A stretch of 64,000 nt of DNA, taken from Novosphingobium sp. Its GTDB lineage: Bacteria; Pseudomonadota; Alphaproteobacteria; Sphingomonadales; Sphingomonadaceae. Both the position numbers and the translations under genes were made by a program. Below, piece after piece: positions 25,518-34,722 of the stretch (positions are counted from its first letter, which is position 1; each line of letters starts with the position of its first letter). The stretch covers positions 1 to 64,000 of the forward strand of contig JACKKY010000002.1 in the NCBI GenBank assembly GCA_024236175.1, written 5' to 3'. A model generated the notes under the pieces. The model was not told the DNA's origin. It saw only the letters and a program-made list of their open reading frames with translations, and ran no database searches.

Positions 25518-28352
25518 TTACCTCAGGCCTTCTTGCGGCGGCGGTTCAGGAGCGGACGGAAGGCCGAGCGCATCGGCGATGACGCGCGGCCTGCTCCTGA
25601 TCGCGGCGCTTGGCGAGGCCGGTGGCCGGCGAGGGCGCTGACGGCGCCGGCACTTGGCGCCGCTCGACCAGGCTGCCCGCTTCTTCAAGCGGCGCAACCC
25701 TCGGTGGCGGGCCCGACGAAGAACCAGGCGCCGTTGTTTGCGCGGCTCTTCCTGGCACCAGACCACTTTCCTTGAAAGGATTTGTCATGCGCGGTAGCCA
25801 CCAGTGCAACAGTTCGCCAGGAACGGATAAGAAGCTGCTCCAGGCCGGACGATCGCGATGTCCTTCTTCTTGGCGGCATCGCGCCTCGTGATGGTGATCA
25901 GATCGTGGGCGACTTTCCGGAGCACAGGACCAGCCTTTACGTCCTCGTCGGCGGGCGGCCTTGGTATCGGACCCAGGATCCGCATGTGATGGCTGTCGCC
26001 GGTGGGGAGTCCTTCGCGCCGGCTTGGCCCATCAGATGGCGCAGCAGCGACTTGGGCGTCGCATTCGATCAGCGGCTTGCCGGAACGGACGGTGCGCTCT
26101 GCCGGCGCAGCACGTGGAAGTAGTTGGCCAGCGTGGTGATGTTACAGACCTGGATGTTGTCGCCCGCTGAAACTGCGCTGAAGCGTTCGAGGCGCGCCGA
26201 GCTGTGCTCCGGCCTGGCCTTCGAAGCCGTGCGGCAGCAACATCACCAGCCGTTGGCGCTGGCCATTTAGCTCGCCAGCGGCGATATGCTGGTCGATGAC
26301 GATCTGCGCGCCATTGGCGAAAATCGCCGAACTGCGCTTCCGGGACGAGCGTCTTGGGATCAGCCATGGCGAAACCGTATTCGAAGCAGCACGCCATACT
26401 CGGACAGCGGACTGTCGTGAACCGAACTGGCGTGGAACGGCGGAAAGCGGGACGTGTTTCCAGCTCGTCCTGCTGAATCGACCCAGACGGCGTGGCGCGG
26501 CTGAAGGTGCCGCGTCCAGGTCCTGGCCGGAAAGCCGCGTGCCAGCCTCCCGGACTGCAGGGCGCCGAAAGCGAAGCTGTTCGGCGGTCGCCAGTCGATA
26601 CCCTTGCCGCTTTCCAGCGTCTGCCGGCGGCAAATCGATCGCGCTGGAGCGTCTTGTGGATGAGTGATGTCGTCCGGTACCGTCGTCAGCGTCCGGCAGG
26701 CTTTCGAGCGGCGCGCTCGATCCCGAAACCATGGACGTTGCCGCGCGCCGTTTTCCAGGCTGACCAGCTATTTGAGGCCGCTCCAGCGTCCGGCGAACCA
26801 GTCGGCTTCCGTTGGGCTTAGCAGCTCTTTGCGGCTTCCAGGCTGCGCCGTCGAATGGGCGTTGAAGGCGGAAACCGTCTCGGACAGGAAATCGTCCTCG
26901 ATCACTCCCTCGCCAGTAGGCCTCTGCACTCGGGTGGCTGACCGGAGATGCTTACGGATCTTCAGTACATCAGCGGCTGCGTGAAGCTGGGTTCGTCGCC
27001 TTCGTTGTACGAAAGCGGCGATAGCACACCACTGTCGATGACGATGTCGCGCTTGAAACGCTGGCGGTAGTCGATCGCCAGCTGCAGCAGAAGGTCACCG
27101 CTTCCGGATCGTCGCCGTTGACGTGCAGGATCGGCGCCCTGGACGCTACTTTCGCAGCATCCGACGGATGAGGGGCTCGACCGTGCGGTGCGGGCTGGTA
27201 GTGAAGCCGATCTGGTTGTTGATGAAATGGATGCAGCCGCCGGTGTTGGCAGCCGCGAATGCCCGAGGAAGCCAGAAGCACTCCCAGACGTCCCTGGCCC
27301 GCGAAGGCGGCGCGTCGCCGTGGATCAGCACAGGCGGCACACTGCGCGTGCTTGCCGGAACTCCCATGTCGTCAAATGGAAACCCTGCGTTGCCCGCGCC
27401 GCGAGCACGATCAGATTGACCGCTTCCAGGTGGCTGGGGGTTGGGCACCGGCGACATGTGAACGCCCGATTCCGTCAGAAGTCGCGATCGGTCAAAGTGC
27501 CGAGGTGGTATTTCACGTCACGAACCTGCCGACGTCATCCGGATTGGCGCTGCCACCGGGGGAATTCGTGGAAGATGACCTTGGGGCTGGCCATCACATT
27601 CGCGAGCACGTTGAGCCTGCCGCGATGCGCCATGCCGAACACGTTTCCTTCACGCCGAGCTGGCCGCCGTACTTGATGACCGATTCAGCGCCGGAATCAT
27701 CAGAATTCCCCGCCGTCCAGCCCGCGGCGCTTGGTGCCGACATACTTCTTGCCGAGATACTTCTCGTACTGCTCGCCTCAGACCACGGCCGAAAGGATCG
27801 CCTTCACTTGCCCATCACGGTGAAGTCGATCGACTTGTCAGCGCCAATCGCGGGCCTGGAAGCAGCGCTCCTCGGCCATCGCGATGTGCACATGTATTCG
27901 AAGGCCGACCATGCCGCAATGGTTCGCGCGCAGGATTTCCACCAGATCTTGAAGGACGGTGATCATTCGAGCCAGATTGCCGCGACAGCTTATCCCGATC
28001 CGGATCTTCGGGCCGAAACCGTGATATTCCGGGGGGTCCAGATCCATGCAGGAAGCTCGCTGTGAGGTGGGGCTAACAGGTCGGTCGGCGCCAGATGGCC
28101 GCGCACGCAATAGGTCGGATCAGCATCATCCTTGGGCAGCACCAGCTGCTGCGGCTACTACCGCGCCTCATCGAGCGCGGATCGCTGCTTTCTCTGCCGA
28201 GGCCTTGATCGCGGCCTTCAGGGCCAGCAGGTCAAGCGTGCCAGTGAGAATCGTCTTCCCCATCGATGTCGACAAGCGGCCCAGATTCGCGCGTTGCCAG
28301 CTGGGGCCGAGCTGCAGGTCCTCGGGGACGAAATCTTGATTTTCATTGCCAT
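25518..28352 (-). pseudogene. sucA: 2-oxoglutarate dehydrogenase E1, frameshifted throughout
   Basis: E1 decarboxylates 2-oxoglutarate with thiamine diphosphate. Fragments on the minus strand are in the right order: an N-terminal FVPEDLQLGPSWQRAN, AEILRANHCG-like sequence, MSPVPNPQPP, DDMGVPASTRSVPPVLIHGD, GGCIHFINNQIGFTTSP, APILHVNGDDPEAVTF, CYRRF and the C-terminal SPATGLAKR. The span of 2,835 bp equals about 945 codons, the normal E1 size, so large deletions are absent. One- and two-base indels break it every few dozen codons. It follows intact sucD after 121 bases. Confidence 0.85.
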
Positions 28353-28473
28353 CAGGAATCTTGCACCGCGCCAGATCTATCCCGACGCGATGAAACGTCC
28401 TATTTCCGGGCCTTGCAGTTCCTGGGGAGGAAGCAGCCGGCCATCTGCGGTTCCGGATCGGCCCGCGTCGTCC

Positions 28474-29364
28474 TCAGGCCATCTCCTTGAGGAGATCGGC
28501 AAGCGTCGTGCCGAGCTCCGCGGGCGACGGTGAGACGCGAATACCCGCGTCTTCCATGGCCGCGATCTTGTCTTCCGCGCCGCCCTGGCCACCCGAGACG
28601 ATAGCGCCGGCATGGCCCATGCGCCGTCCCGGCGGAGCCGTGCGGCCCGCGATGAAGCCCACGACCGGCTTCGACCGGCCGGCCTTTGCCTCGTCCTTGA
28701 GGAACTGGGCGGCCTCTTCCTCGGCCGAGCCGCCGATCTCGCCGATCATGATGATCGACTTGGTGTCGTCGTCGGCCAGGAACAGCTCAAGACAATCGAT
28801 GAAGTTGGTTCCGTTGACCGGATCACCGCCGATGCCGACCGCCGTGGTCTGGCCGAGGCCGGCCATGGTCGTCTGGTGGACGGCTTCATAAGTCAGCGTG
28901 CCGGAGCGCGAAACGACGCCGACCGAGCCCTTCTGGAAGATGTCGGGTGGCATGATGCCGATCTTGCACTCGCCGGGCGTCAGCACGCCGGGGCAATTCG
29001 GGCCGATCAGCCGCGAATTCGAACCCTGCAGCGCACGCTTGACCGGGATCATGTCGAGCACGGGAATGCCTTCGGTGATGCAGACGATAAGCTCCATGCC
29101 GGCATCGATCGCCTCGAGGATCGAATCCGCCGCGAACGGCGGCGGCACGTAGATGCAGCTGGCGGTCGCGCCGGTCGCTGCCTTCGCTTCGGCGACGGTA
29201 TCGTAGTTCGGCAGGCCGAGGTGGGTGGTGCCGCCTTTGCCGGGCGTGACGCCGGCGACCATCTGCGTGCCGTAATCGAGTGCCGCCTGGGTATGGAAGC
29301 TGCCGGTCGAGCCGGTCATGCCCTGGGTAATGACCTTGGTATTCTTGTCGACGAGGATGGACAT
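28474..29364 (-). CDS. sucD: Succinyl-CoA synthetase alpha subunit
   Basis: SucD binds CoA and carries the phosphohistidine of succinyl-CoA synthetase, the TCA step with substrate-level phosphorylation. The 296-residue protein starts MSILVDKNTKVITQGMTGST. It has the CoA-binding GKGGTTHLGLPNYDTV region, GPNCPGVLTPGECKIGIMP, and the active-site histidine in GHAGAIVSGGQGGAEDK. It is intact, unlike the genes immediately downstream. The beta-subunit gene sucC, often placed before it, is not in the window. It is 41 bases after mdh. Confidence 0.97.
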   Translation of the reverse strand: MSILVDKNTKVITQGMTGSTGSFHTQAALDYGTQMVAGVTPGKGGTTHLGLPNYDTVAEAKAATGATASCIYVPPPFAADSILEAIDAGMELIVCITEGIPVLDMIPVKRALQGSNSRLIGPNCPGVLTPGECKIGIMPPDIFQKGSVGVVSRSGTLTYEAVHQTTMAGLGQTTAVGIGGDPVNGTNFIDCLELFLADDDTKSIIMIGEIGGSAEEEAAQFLKDEAKAGRSKPVVGFIAGRTAPPGRRMGHAGAIVSGGQGGAEDKIAAMEDAGIRVSPSPAELGTTLADLLKEMA

Positions 29365-29405
29365 TCAGGTGCTCCTGGGGAGGGAAGGGGAGGAATGAGC
29401 AGCGC

Positions 29406-30368
29406 TCACTTGAGTCCAGGATCGATCTTCTTGCACGCTGCGACCAGCTCTTTCACCGCATCGACGGACACGTTGAAATTCTTCTGCGCGGTGGCGTTGA
29501 GCTTGATCTCGACGACCTTCTCCACACCGCCTGCGCCGATGATCGCGGGTACGCCGACATAGAGGTTCTTGACGCCGTATTCGCCCTTCAGATGCGTGGC
29601 GCAGGGCAGCAGCCGGCGCTTGTCCTTCAGATAGCTCTCGGCCATCTCGATGGCGCTGGTGGCCGGCGCGTAATAGGCCGAGCCGGTCTTGAGGAGCGCG
29701 ACGATCTCGCCGCCGCCATTGCGGGTGCGCTTCACGATCTCGTTGATCTTGGCCTTGGTCGACCAGCCCATCTTGATGAGGTCGGGAATGGGGATGCCGG
29801 CGACGGTCGAATATTCGACCACCGGGACCATCGTGTCGCCGTGGCCGCCTAGCACGAACGCGGTCACATCCTGGACCGAGACGTTGAACTCTTCGGCAAG
29901 GAAGGTGCGGAAACGCGAGGAATCGAGCACGCCCGCCATGCCGACGACCATGTTCTGCGGCAGGCCGGAAAATTCGCGCAGCGCCCAGACCATGGCGTCC
30001 AGCGGGTTGGTGATGCAGATGACGAATGCCTTGGGAGCATACTTCTTGATGCCCTCGCCGACGGACTTCATCACCTTGAGGTTGATGTTGAGCAGGTCGT
30101 CGCGGCTCATGCCCGGCTTGCGGGCGACGCCGGCGGTGACGATGCAGACGTCGGCGCCCTTGATATCCCGGTAGGAACTCGTGCCTTTCAGGCTGACGTC
30201 GAATCCTTCGACCGGACCGCACTGTGCAAGGTCGAGCGCCTTGCCCTCGGGAACGCCCTCGACGATGTCGAACAGGACGACGTCGCCCAGTTCCTTCTGC
30301 GCGGCGAGATGGGCGAGCGTGCCGCCGATGTTCCCTGCCCCGATCAGCGCGATCTTCTTGCGAGCCAT
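29406..30368 (-). CDS. mdh: Malate dehydrogenase (LDH-like, NAD-dependent)
   Basis: The enzyme oxidises malate to oxaloacetate in the TCA cycle. The 320-residue protein begins MARKKIALIGAGNIGGTLAH with the Rossmann GxGxxG. It also has the substrate-loop GVARKPGMSRDDLL, the ITNPLDAMVW motif and the active-site histidine in VLGGHGDTMVP. It belongs to the LDH-like group common in alphaproteobacteria. The longer upstream frame adds 27 codons unlike the family, so the ATG at 30368 was chosen. It is the first gene of the TCA operon. Confidence 0.97.
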   Translation of the reverse strand: MARKKIALIGAGNIGGTLAHLAAQKELGDVVLFDIVEGVPEGKALDLAQCGPVEGFDVSLKGTSSYRDIKGADVCIVTAGVARKPGMSRDDLLNINLKVMKSVGEGIKKYAPKAFVICITNPLDAMVWALREFSGLPQNMVVGMAGVLDSSRFRTFLAEEFNVSVQDVTAFVLGGHGDTMVPVVEYSTVAGIPIPDLIKMGWSTKAKINEIVKRTRNGGGEIVALLKTGSAYYAPATSAIEMAESYLKDKRRLLPCATHLKGEYGVKNLYVGVPAIIGAGGVEKVVEIKLNATAQKNFNVSVDAVKELVAACKKIDPGLK

Positions 30369-30467
30369 AATGTGATGATGTCCTTCACTCTGAGGCGGGA
30401 GCGCGAACGATCGAAGGCTGCCTGCATTGTCCCGCGGCAAGGCCGGCACCGGTTAGACAGGAAGGTG

Positions 30468-30495
30468 CCCTAAGCCGGTCGGAATTCTTTTGCAA
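30468..30495 (-). promoter_or_regulatory. Candidate promoter of the mdh operon
   Basis: On the minus strand TTGCAA (30495-30490) and TTAGGG (30473-30468) are 16 bases apart, 100 bases upstream of mdh. This fits the spacing of the other promoters in the window. The rest of the 271-bp gap holds no gene. Confidence 0.4.
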
Positions 30496-30639
30496 CCGCG
30501 AAAGGGCGAAAATCGGGCAAAGAAGTCGGCTTATAATAGCGAATAGTTCTCAATAGCATTTAGGTGCGAAGGCGCGCTGTTTTCCAATGGTTTTGGACCG
30601 CGGTGGATATGGTGTCGTGCGCCAGCGGAGATCCGGTGC

Positions 30640-32556
30640 CTAGCCGGCCTTGCGTTGCGACTGCTCGTCCTTGCGTTCCTGGGCGAGAAGCATTGCCGCG
30701 AGATAGTCGGGGATCGGCCTGCTGAAGTAATAGCCCTGGCCCAGGGTACAGCCGGCCATGCGCACGGCTTCGACCTGGTCGATGGTCTCCAGGCCCTCTG
30801 CGACGATTTCCATGCCGAGCCGCGAGCCCATTTCCGAGACGGCGCGGATGATCGCGTCGCTTTTCTTGCCGACATTGATCCCCGAAACGAAGCTGCGATC
30901 CACCTTGATCTTGCTGAAGGGATACTTGTTGAGATAGCCGAGCGAAGAGTAGCCGGTGCCGAAATCGTCGAGCGCGAAGCGCACGCCGGCCTCGCCGAGT
31001 TCGTTGATGAAGTTCTCGGTGTTCTGGCTGTGATCGAGCAGCACGGTCTCGGTGATTTCCAGTTCCAGACGCGACGGCGGCAGTTTCGCCTCGCGCAGCG
31101 CCTTGAGAATGCCCATTGCCGCGCCGGGCGCCTTGATCTGGAGCGGTGAAAGGTTGACCGCGATGGTGACGTCGTCCGGCCATTGTGCTGCGGCCTGGGC
31201 GGCCTGCGCCGTGATCCAGTTGCCCAGCGTGATGATCGCGCCGGTCTCCTCCGCGACAGGGATGAACTCATCCGGCCGCAGCTCGCCCTTTTCGGGGTGG
31301 AACCAGCGAACCAGCGCCTCGAAGGCGCGAACCCGGCCGGATTCGAGATCGATGATGGGCTGGAAGAAGATCGACAACTCGTCGCGCTGCAGGGCGAGGC
31401 GCAGTTCGGCCTCGATCTCGCGGCGGCGCACGAGATTGCGGCTCATGGTCGGGTCGTAGAAGCTGATCTGCTTGCGGCCGTTCACTTTCGAACGATAGAG
31501 CGCGAGGTCGGCGCATTGCATCAGCGTGTCGAGGTCCTCGCCGTCGTCGGGAAGGATGGCGATGCCCATCGAACTGGCGATTTCCAGCCTGTCCTCGTCG
31601 ATGCGGATGGGCCGGGTGATCTCGTCCATCATCGTGAGCGCGAGGATTTCGGCTTCGGCACGGCCGTCCATCGGACAGGCGACAATGAACTCGTCGCCGC
31701 CGAAGCGGGCGACAGTGGCCTCCTCGGGAGCTACCTGACGGAGCCGGCTTGCCACTTCCGCCAGCAACCGGTCGCCGACCTGGTGCCCGAGCGCGTCGTT
31801 CACTTCCTTGAACTTGTCGAGGTCCATCCAGAACAGGGCGAGTTTCCGGTCGTGGCCGAGTGAACCCAGCCGTTCCACCAGGTCATGATTGAGGCCGGCG
31901 CGGTTGAGCAGGCCGGTCACCACGTCGGTTCTGGCCAGCGTCTGCATCTTCTCGGCCAGTCGGGCGCTGGTTTCGGCGGCTGCGACGGAGTTGCGAAGCG
32001 TGCGGAACACGTTGAGCGTGATCGACATCATCGCCGGGATCAGCAGCAGGATGGTGATGGCCAGTACGTGCAGCGCCAGTTCGTTGCTCATGAAGAGCAC
32101 GATCAGCAGCGGAACCACGACAAGGAGAAGCTGACCGATGGCGATCACGGGGCGACCTGCATTGCGCGCAGCGATGCCGACCGCATATCCGATCGCATTG
32201 CACGCCATCAGCAACTGGGCGACCGGGGCGACGTCGAAGGCGATGGTTTGCGCGGCAAGCACGCCGAGAGCGAGAGCGTAGGCAAACGCACCGAGTTCGT
32301 AGAAGAGCTCGAGGCGCTGCGCTTCGAGATTCTTCATGCGCGGCAGGATATGCGCCATCGCCACGCGCGTTGCCGCTACGATGCTGAGCAGGATCGCCGT
32401 GACCGTGACTTCGTACCTTTGCGCGACGTGAGCCGCCACGAGGCTGGTCATGATCCCGTTGAATGCACCGATCGCAAGGCTGGCAGGCTGCGTGTACAGC
32501 GTCTCGACCAGGATCTTGCGGACCCTGTGATCGAGTGCGTTCGTGCGAAACAGCAT
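30640..32556 (-). CDS. Membrane GGDEF-EAL protein (cyclic di-GMP turnover)
   Basis: The 638-residue protein has about five to six hydrophobic segments in residues 20-185, likely a membrane sensor of the MASE type. A diguanylate cyclase domain follows with intact GGDEF at 286-290, then a phosphodiesterase domain with EAL at 413-415, AVNLSPLQIK, ELEITETVLL and DDFGTGYSSLG at 530-540. Both active sites look complete, so it could make or break c-di-GMP. There is no RxxD inhibitory site five residues before GGDEF. Single gene; the input signal is unknown. Confidence 0.93.
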   Translation of the reverse strand: MLFRTNALDHRVRKILVETLYTQPASLAIGAFNGIMTSLVAAHVAQRYEVTVTAILLSIVAATRVAMAHILPRMKNLEAQRLELFYELGAFAYALALGVLAAQTIAFDVAPVAQLLMACNAIGYAVGIAARNAGRPVIAIGQLLLVVVPLLIVLFMSNELALHVLAITILLLIPAMMSITLNVFRTLRNSVAAAETSARLAEKMQTLARTDVVTGLLNRAGLNHDLVERLGSLGHDRKLALFWMDLDKFKEVNDALGHQVGDRLLAEVASRLRQVAPEEATVARFGGDEFIVACPMDGRAEAEILALTMMDEITRPIRIDEDRLEIASSMGIAILPDDGEDLDTLMQCADLALYRSKVNGRKQISFYDPTMSRNLVRRREIEAELRLALQRDELSIFFQPIIDLESGRVRAFEALVRWFHPEKGELRPDEFIPVAEETGAIITLGNWITAQAAQAAAQWPDDVTIAVNLSPLQIKAPGAAMGILKALREAKLPPSRLELEITETVLLDHSQNTENFINELGEAGVRFALDDFGTGYSSLGYLNKYPFSKIKVDRSFVSGINVGKKSDAIIRAVSEMGSRLGMEIVAEGLETIDQVEAVRMAGCTLGQGYYFSRPIPDYLAAMLLAQERKDEQSQRKAG

Positions 32557-32661
32557 CCGCAGAATGGATTGCAGGCGCTTGATGAGGTGCTCCCGTTAAT
32601 CAGTCGCGCGTCGCCTCGACAGCTAGCACTGAATGGTTAACGGGACGGTAATATTGAACCT

Positions 32662-33012
32662 TTACGTAAGGTTGCCAGCGGGCCTCGGGTCCGCTTCGGA
32701 TTCGCCCTCAAAGCAAAATCGTGCGGAGACGGCATCGGCCATGCGGCGGTCGAGCGTGTGGCATATCGCCAGCCACCAGCGATAGCCGGGGCGGTCGCCT
32801 TCGAAGAACGCGCGTTCGGCGTTCTCGCGCGCATGTTCGGCTGCGCACAGCCCGTGTTCGGCGAAGTGACGCAGGGCTGCCTTGAGCAGTTTGTCGTTCG
32901 AGGTGCCATGCATGTTGTCGTTCGCCGCGCGCAGCGGAATCGACGCGACGAACATGGGAGCCACGAAGGCATTGAAGCCCCCACGATTGGCTGCGGCAAA
33001 ACGAATGGTCAT
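32662..33012 (-). CDS. Conserved-looking small cytosolic protein, unknown function
   Basis: The 116-residue protein begins MTIRFAAANRGGFNAFVAPM and contains NDKLLKAALRHFAEHGLCAA and a WWLAICHTLDRRMADAV helix. No domain was recognised and there is no signal peptide or membrane helix. GC and codon character fit the chromosome, and helical regularity supports a real gene. It stands alone between the c-di-GMP protein and the cell-wall hydrolase, all on the minus strand. Confidence 0.6.
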   Translation of the reverse strand: MTIRFAAANRGGFNAFVAPMFVASIPLRAANDNMHGTSNDKLLKAALRHFAEHGLCAAEHARENAERAFFEGDRPGYRWWLAICHTLDRRMADAVSARFCFEGESEADPRPAGNLT

Positions 33013-33143
33013 CGCTGAAACGGACTCCGGCAGGTCGACTGATGACCAAGCACTACCGTCGAAGCCGCTAAGCGATGGTTTGGGGCTATGGTTGCCGAAG
33101 TATTGAGAAATCGGTTGAAGCGGGCGTCGAAACGACCTGTTCG

Positions 33144-34268
33144 TCAGGCGCCCGGGTCGGCGATCCAGCGGCCGCTGTTCTCATATTCGGGGCGGATTCC
33201 CGTCGCCTTGGGCAGCTTGTCGCCGCGATAGAGCGAGTCCCCGCCGCGCTTCTCCAGTTCCGGTGTATAGACCGGTGGGCGTGCCGGCGAATGCGTCGCG
33301 GGAGTTGCGCTCGCAGCAATCGGCTGCGTCTGTTCGAAGCTGCGCTGCAGGACGACAGGGTCAGTCTGCGCTTCGGCGACCGCCGGAGACGCTGCGCGCG
33401 GATTGGGTGCTGCGGCCGGCTCGCCGCCGGCATAGGCGAAGCGGAATGTGCCGGGGCGTCCTGCGGGCCCGCTGAAACTGTAGAAGCGGTGGGCCCCGAT
33501 CGTGCCGAGGTAGGAAAGCTTGTCCGCCCAGTAGGGGTGGATCTGGATGGTGTGGTAATGCGTGGCCAGGCCGGCGGGCGCATGCACGTAACCGCCGAGA
33601 GCTGCGCGGGCCACGTTTTCCGCGCGCGACCAGAACATCCGGTGGGGCTTGCGCGCCAGCGACCCGTCGCAGGTGAAGCTGAACTGGCAGCCGGTCCTGC
33701 GTTCCGATCCCTGGTATACGACGCCGCAAACCGTGTTCGGATAGGCTGGGTGAGCGACGCGGTTGAGCACCACCTGTGCGACCGCACGCTGCCCGGAATC
33801 CGGCTCGCTCGCGGCTTCATAATAGATCGCGGCGGTCAGGCACTGCAGCGCACGGTTGCGGTCGACCCCGCTGTTGTCCACGAACATCGACCGGGCCACC
33901 GGAGATGCAGTTCGCGCTGACGGCGCGTCTTCGGCATCGGAATGGATGCCCTGCGCCAATGGCGGAAGGGGCTCTTCATCCGAGGAGAGGTAGTAAAAGG
34001 CCGATCCGGGGAAGCTGTTGCCCGGCTTTTCGAACGGCATCGGCTCGATAACCACTTCGCTTTGCCCGGCGTTGCCGATTTCGAAACGCTGCCAGTCCTG
34101 CGGCGCGGCGAAGGCAGGGAGGGTAACCGCTCCCATCAGGACCAGAGCCTGGCGACCGCCCAGCTTCCTGCGGCCCGCCGCGGAGATCCCGTGCGTGCGC
34201 GAACGCCGGATCCGCGCGGAGAAATCCCGCGGCCGGGGTTCTGGTTGCAGGGTGAATTTTGCGGTCAT
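33144..34268 (-). CDS. SleB-type cell-wall hydrolase
   Basis: The protein (374 residues from the ATG at 34268) has a Hydrolase_2/SleB domain at about residues 140-260. The region CLTAAIYYEAASEPDSGQRA carries the conserved catalytic Glu, and AQVVLNRVAHPAYPNTVCGV and THYHTIQIHPYWADKLSYLG follow. Such enzymes act on peptidoglycan as lytic transglycosylases or amidases. A hydrophobic segment (LVLMGAVTLPAFA) after a basic N-terminus suggests export or anchoring. The C-terminal 100 residues are Pro/Ala-rich and probably disordered. An upstream in-frame start at 34355 is possible but less likely. Confidence 0.85.
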   Translation of the reverse strand: MTAKFTLQPEPRPRDFSARIRRSRTHGISAAGRRKLGGRQALVLMGAVTLPAFAAPQDWQRFEIGNAGQSEVVIEPMPFEKPGNSFPGSAFYYLSSDEEPLPPLAQGIHSDAEDAPSARTASPVARSMFVDNSGVDRNRALQCLTAAIYYEAASEPDSGQRAVAQVVLNRVAHPAYPNTVCGVVYQGSERRTGCQFSFTCDGSLARKPHRMFWSRAENVARAALGGYVHAPAGLATHYHTIQIHPYWADKLSYLGTIGAHRFYSFSGPAGRPGTFRFAYAGGEPAAAPNPRAASPAVAEAQTDPVVLQRSFEQTQPIAASATPATHSPARPPVYTPELEKRGGDSLYRGDKLPKATGIRPEYENSGRWIADPGA

Positions 34269-34435
34269 CTTGATCCTTGCCGGTACGCGCTCTTGCGCGT
34301 AGTCCGGCTCGCGCCCCCACGCAGCCTCGGAAATCAGAGCGTGCCGAACCGGCACACCATCAAGCGATAGGCTTAATCCCTTAATTTTTGACGATCTTGC
34401 GGCGACGCACTGCTCGCAGTATGGGGCTCTTCACG

Positions 34436-34601
34436 TCACGGGTTGCCCGGTTCGCCGGGCCGAAGAGGGAATTCGGTTCAATTCCGAAGCTGCCCCCGCA
34501 ACTGTGACCGGGGAGCGATCCGCCGACAGCGCCACTGGTGAAAATCCACCGGGAAGGCTGGCGGAAAGCGATGATCCGGGAGCCAGGAGACCTGCCCGCC
34601 G
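34436..34601 (+). promoter_or_regulatory. Cobalamin riboswitch
   Basis: The conserved core GCCCCCGCAACTGTGA is at 34491-34506. The GCCACTG...GGGAAGGC segment and the closing GAGCCAGGAGACCTGCC (34580-34596) occur in the right order and spacing. It lies in the 454-bp gap upstream of btuB, whose Shine-Dalgarno is about 110 bases further on. When bound to B12 it should lower expression of the uptake operon. Confidence 0.95.
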
Positions 34602-34685
34602 ACGGTCGTTCCGCGCCGGGCGGGGTGTACCGGAATGCAGCGTGATCCGTGTGCCCGATTTTCGGGGCAGGCGCGGACCTCTCGC

Positions 34686-34707
34686 CATGAACGGCATTTC
34701 GTTCATG
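34686..34707 (+). promoter_or_regulatory. Hairpin just before the btuB ribosome-binding site
   Basis: CATGAACG (34686-34693) and CGTTCATG (34700-34707) form an 8-bp perfect inverted repeat around GCATTT, three bases before GGAGG (34711-34715). It may belong to the riboswitch expression platform. The arms include two ATG codons that are decoys for the true start at 34723. Confidence 0.5.
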
Positions 34708-34722
34708 TCTGGAGGTCTATTT

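Noticed and set aside
24729..28065. Several plus-strand open frames of 100-270 codons in the damaged TCA block, such as 24729-25502 and 27259-28065
   Set aside because: They are complements of the broken sucB and sucA; translated minus-strand fragments match E1 and E2 in order, and the plus-strand products have no family character.
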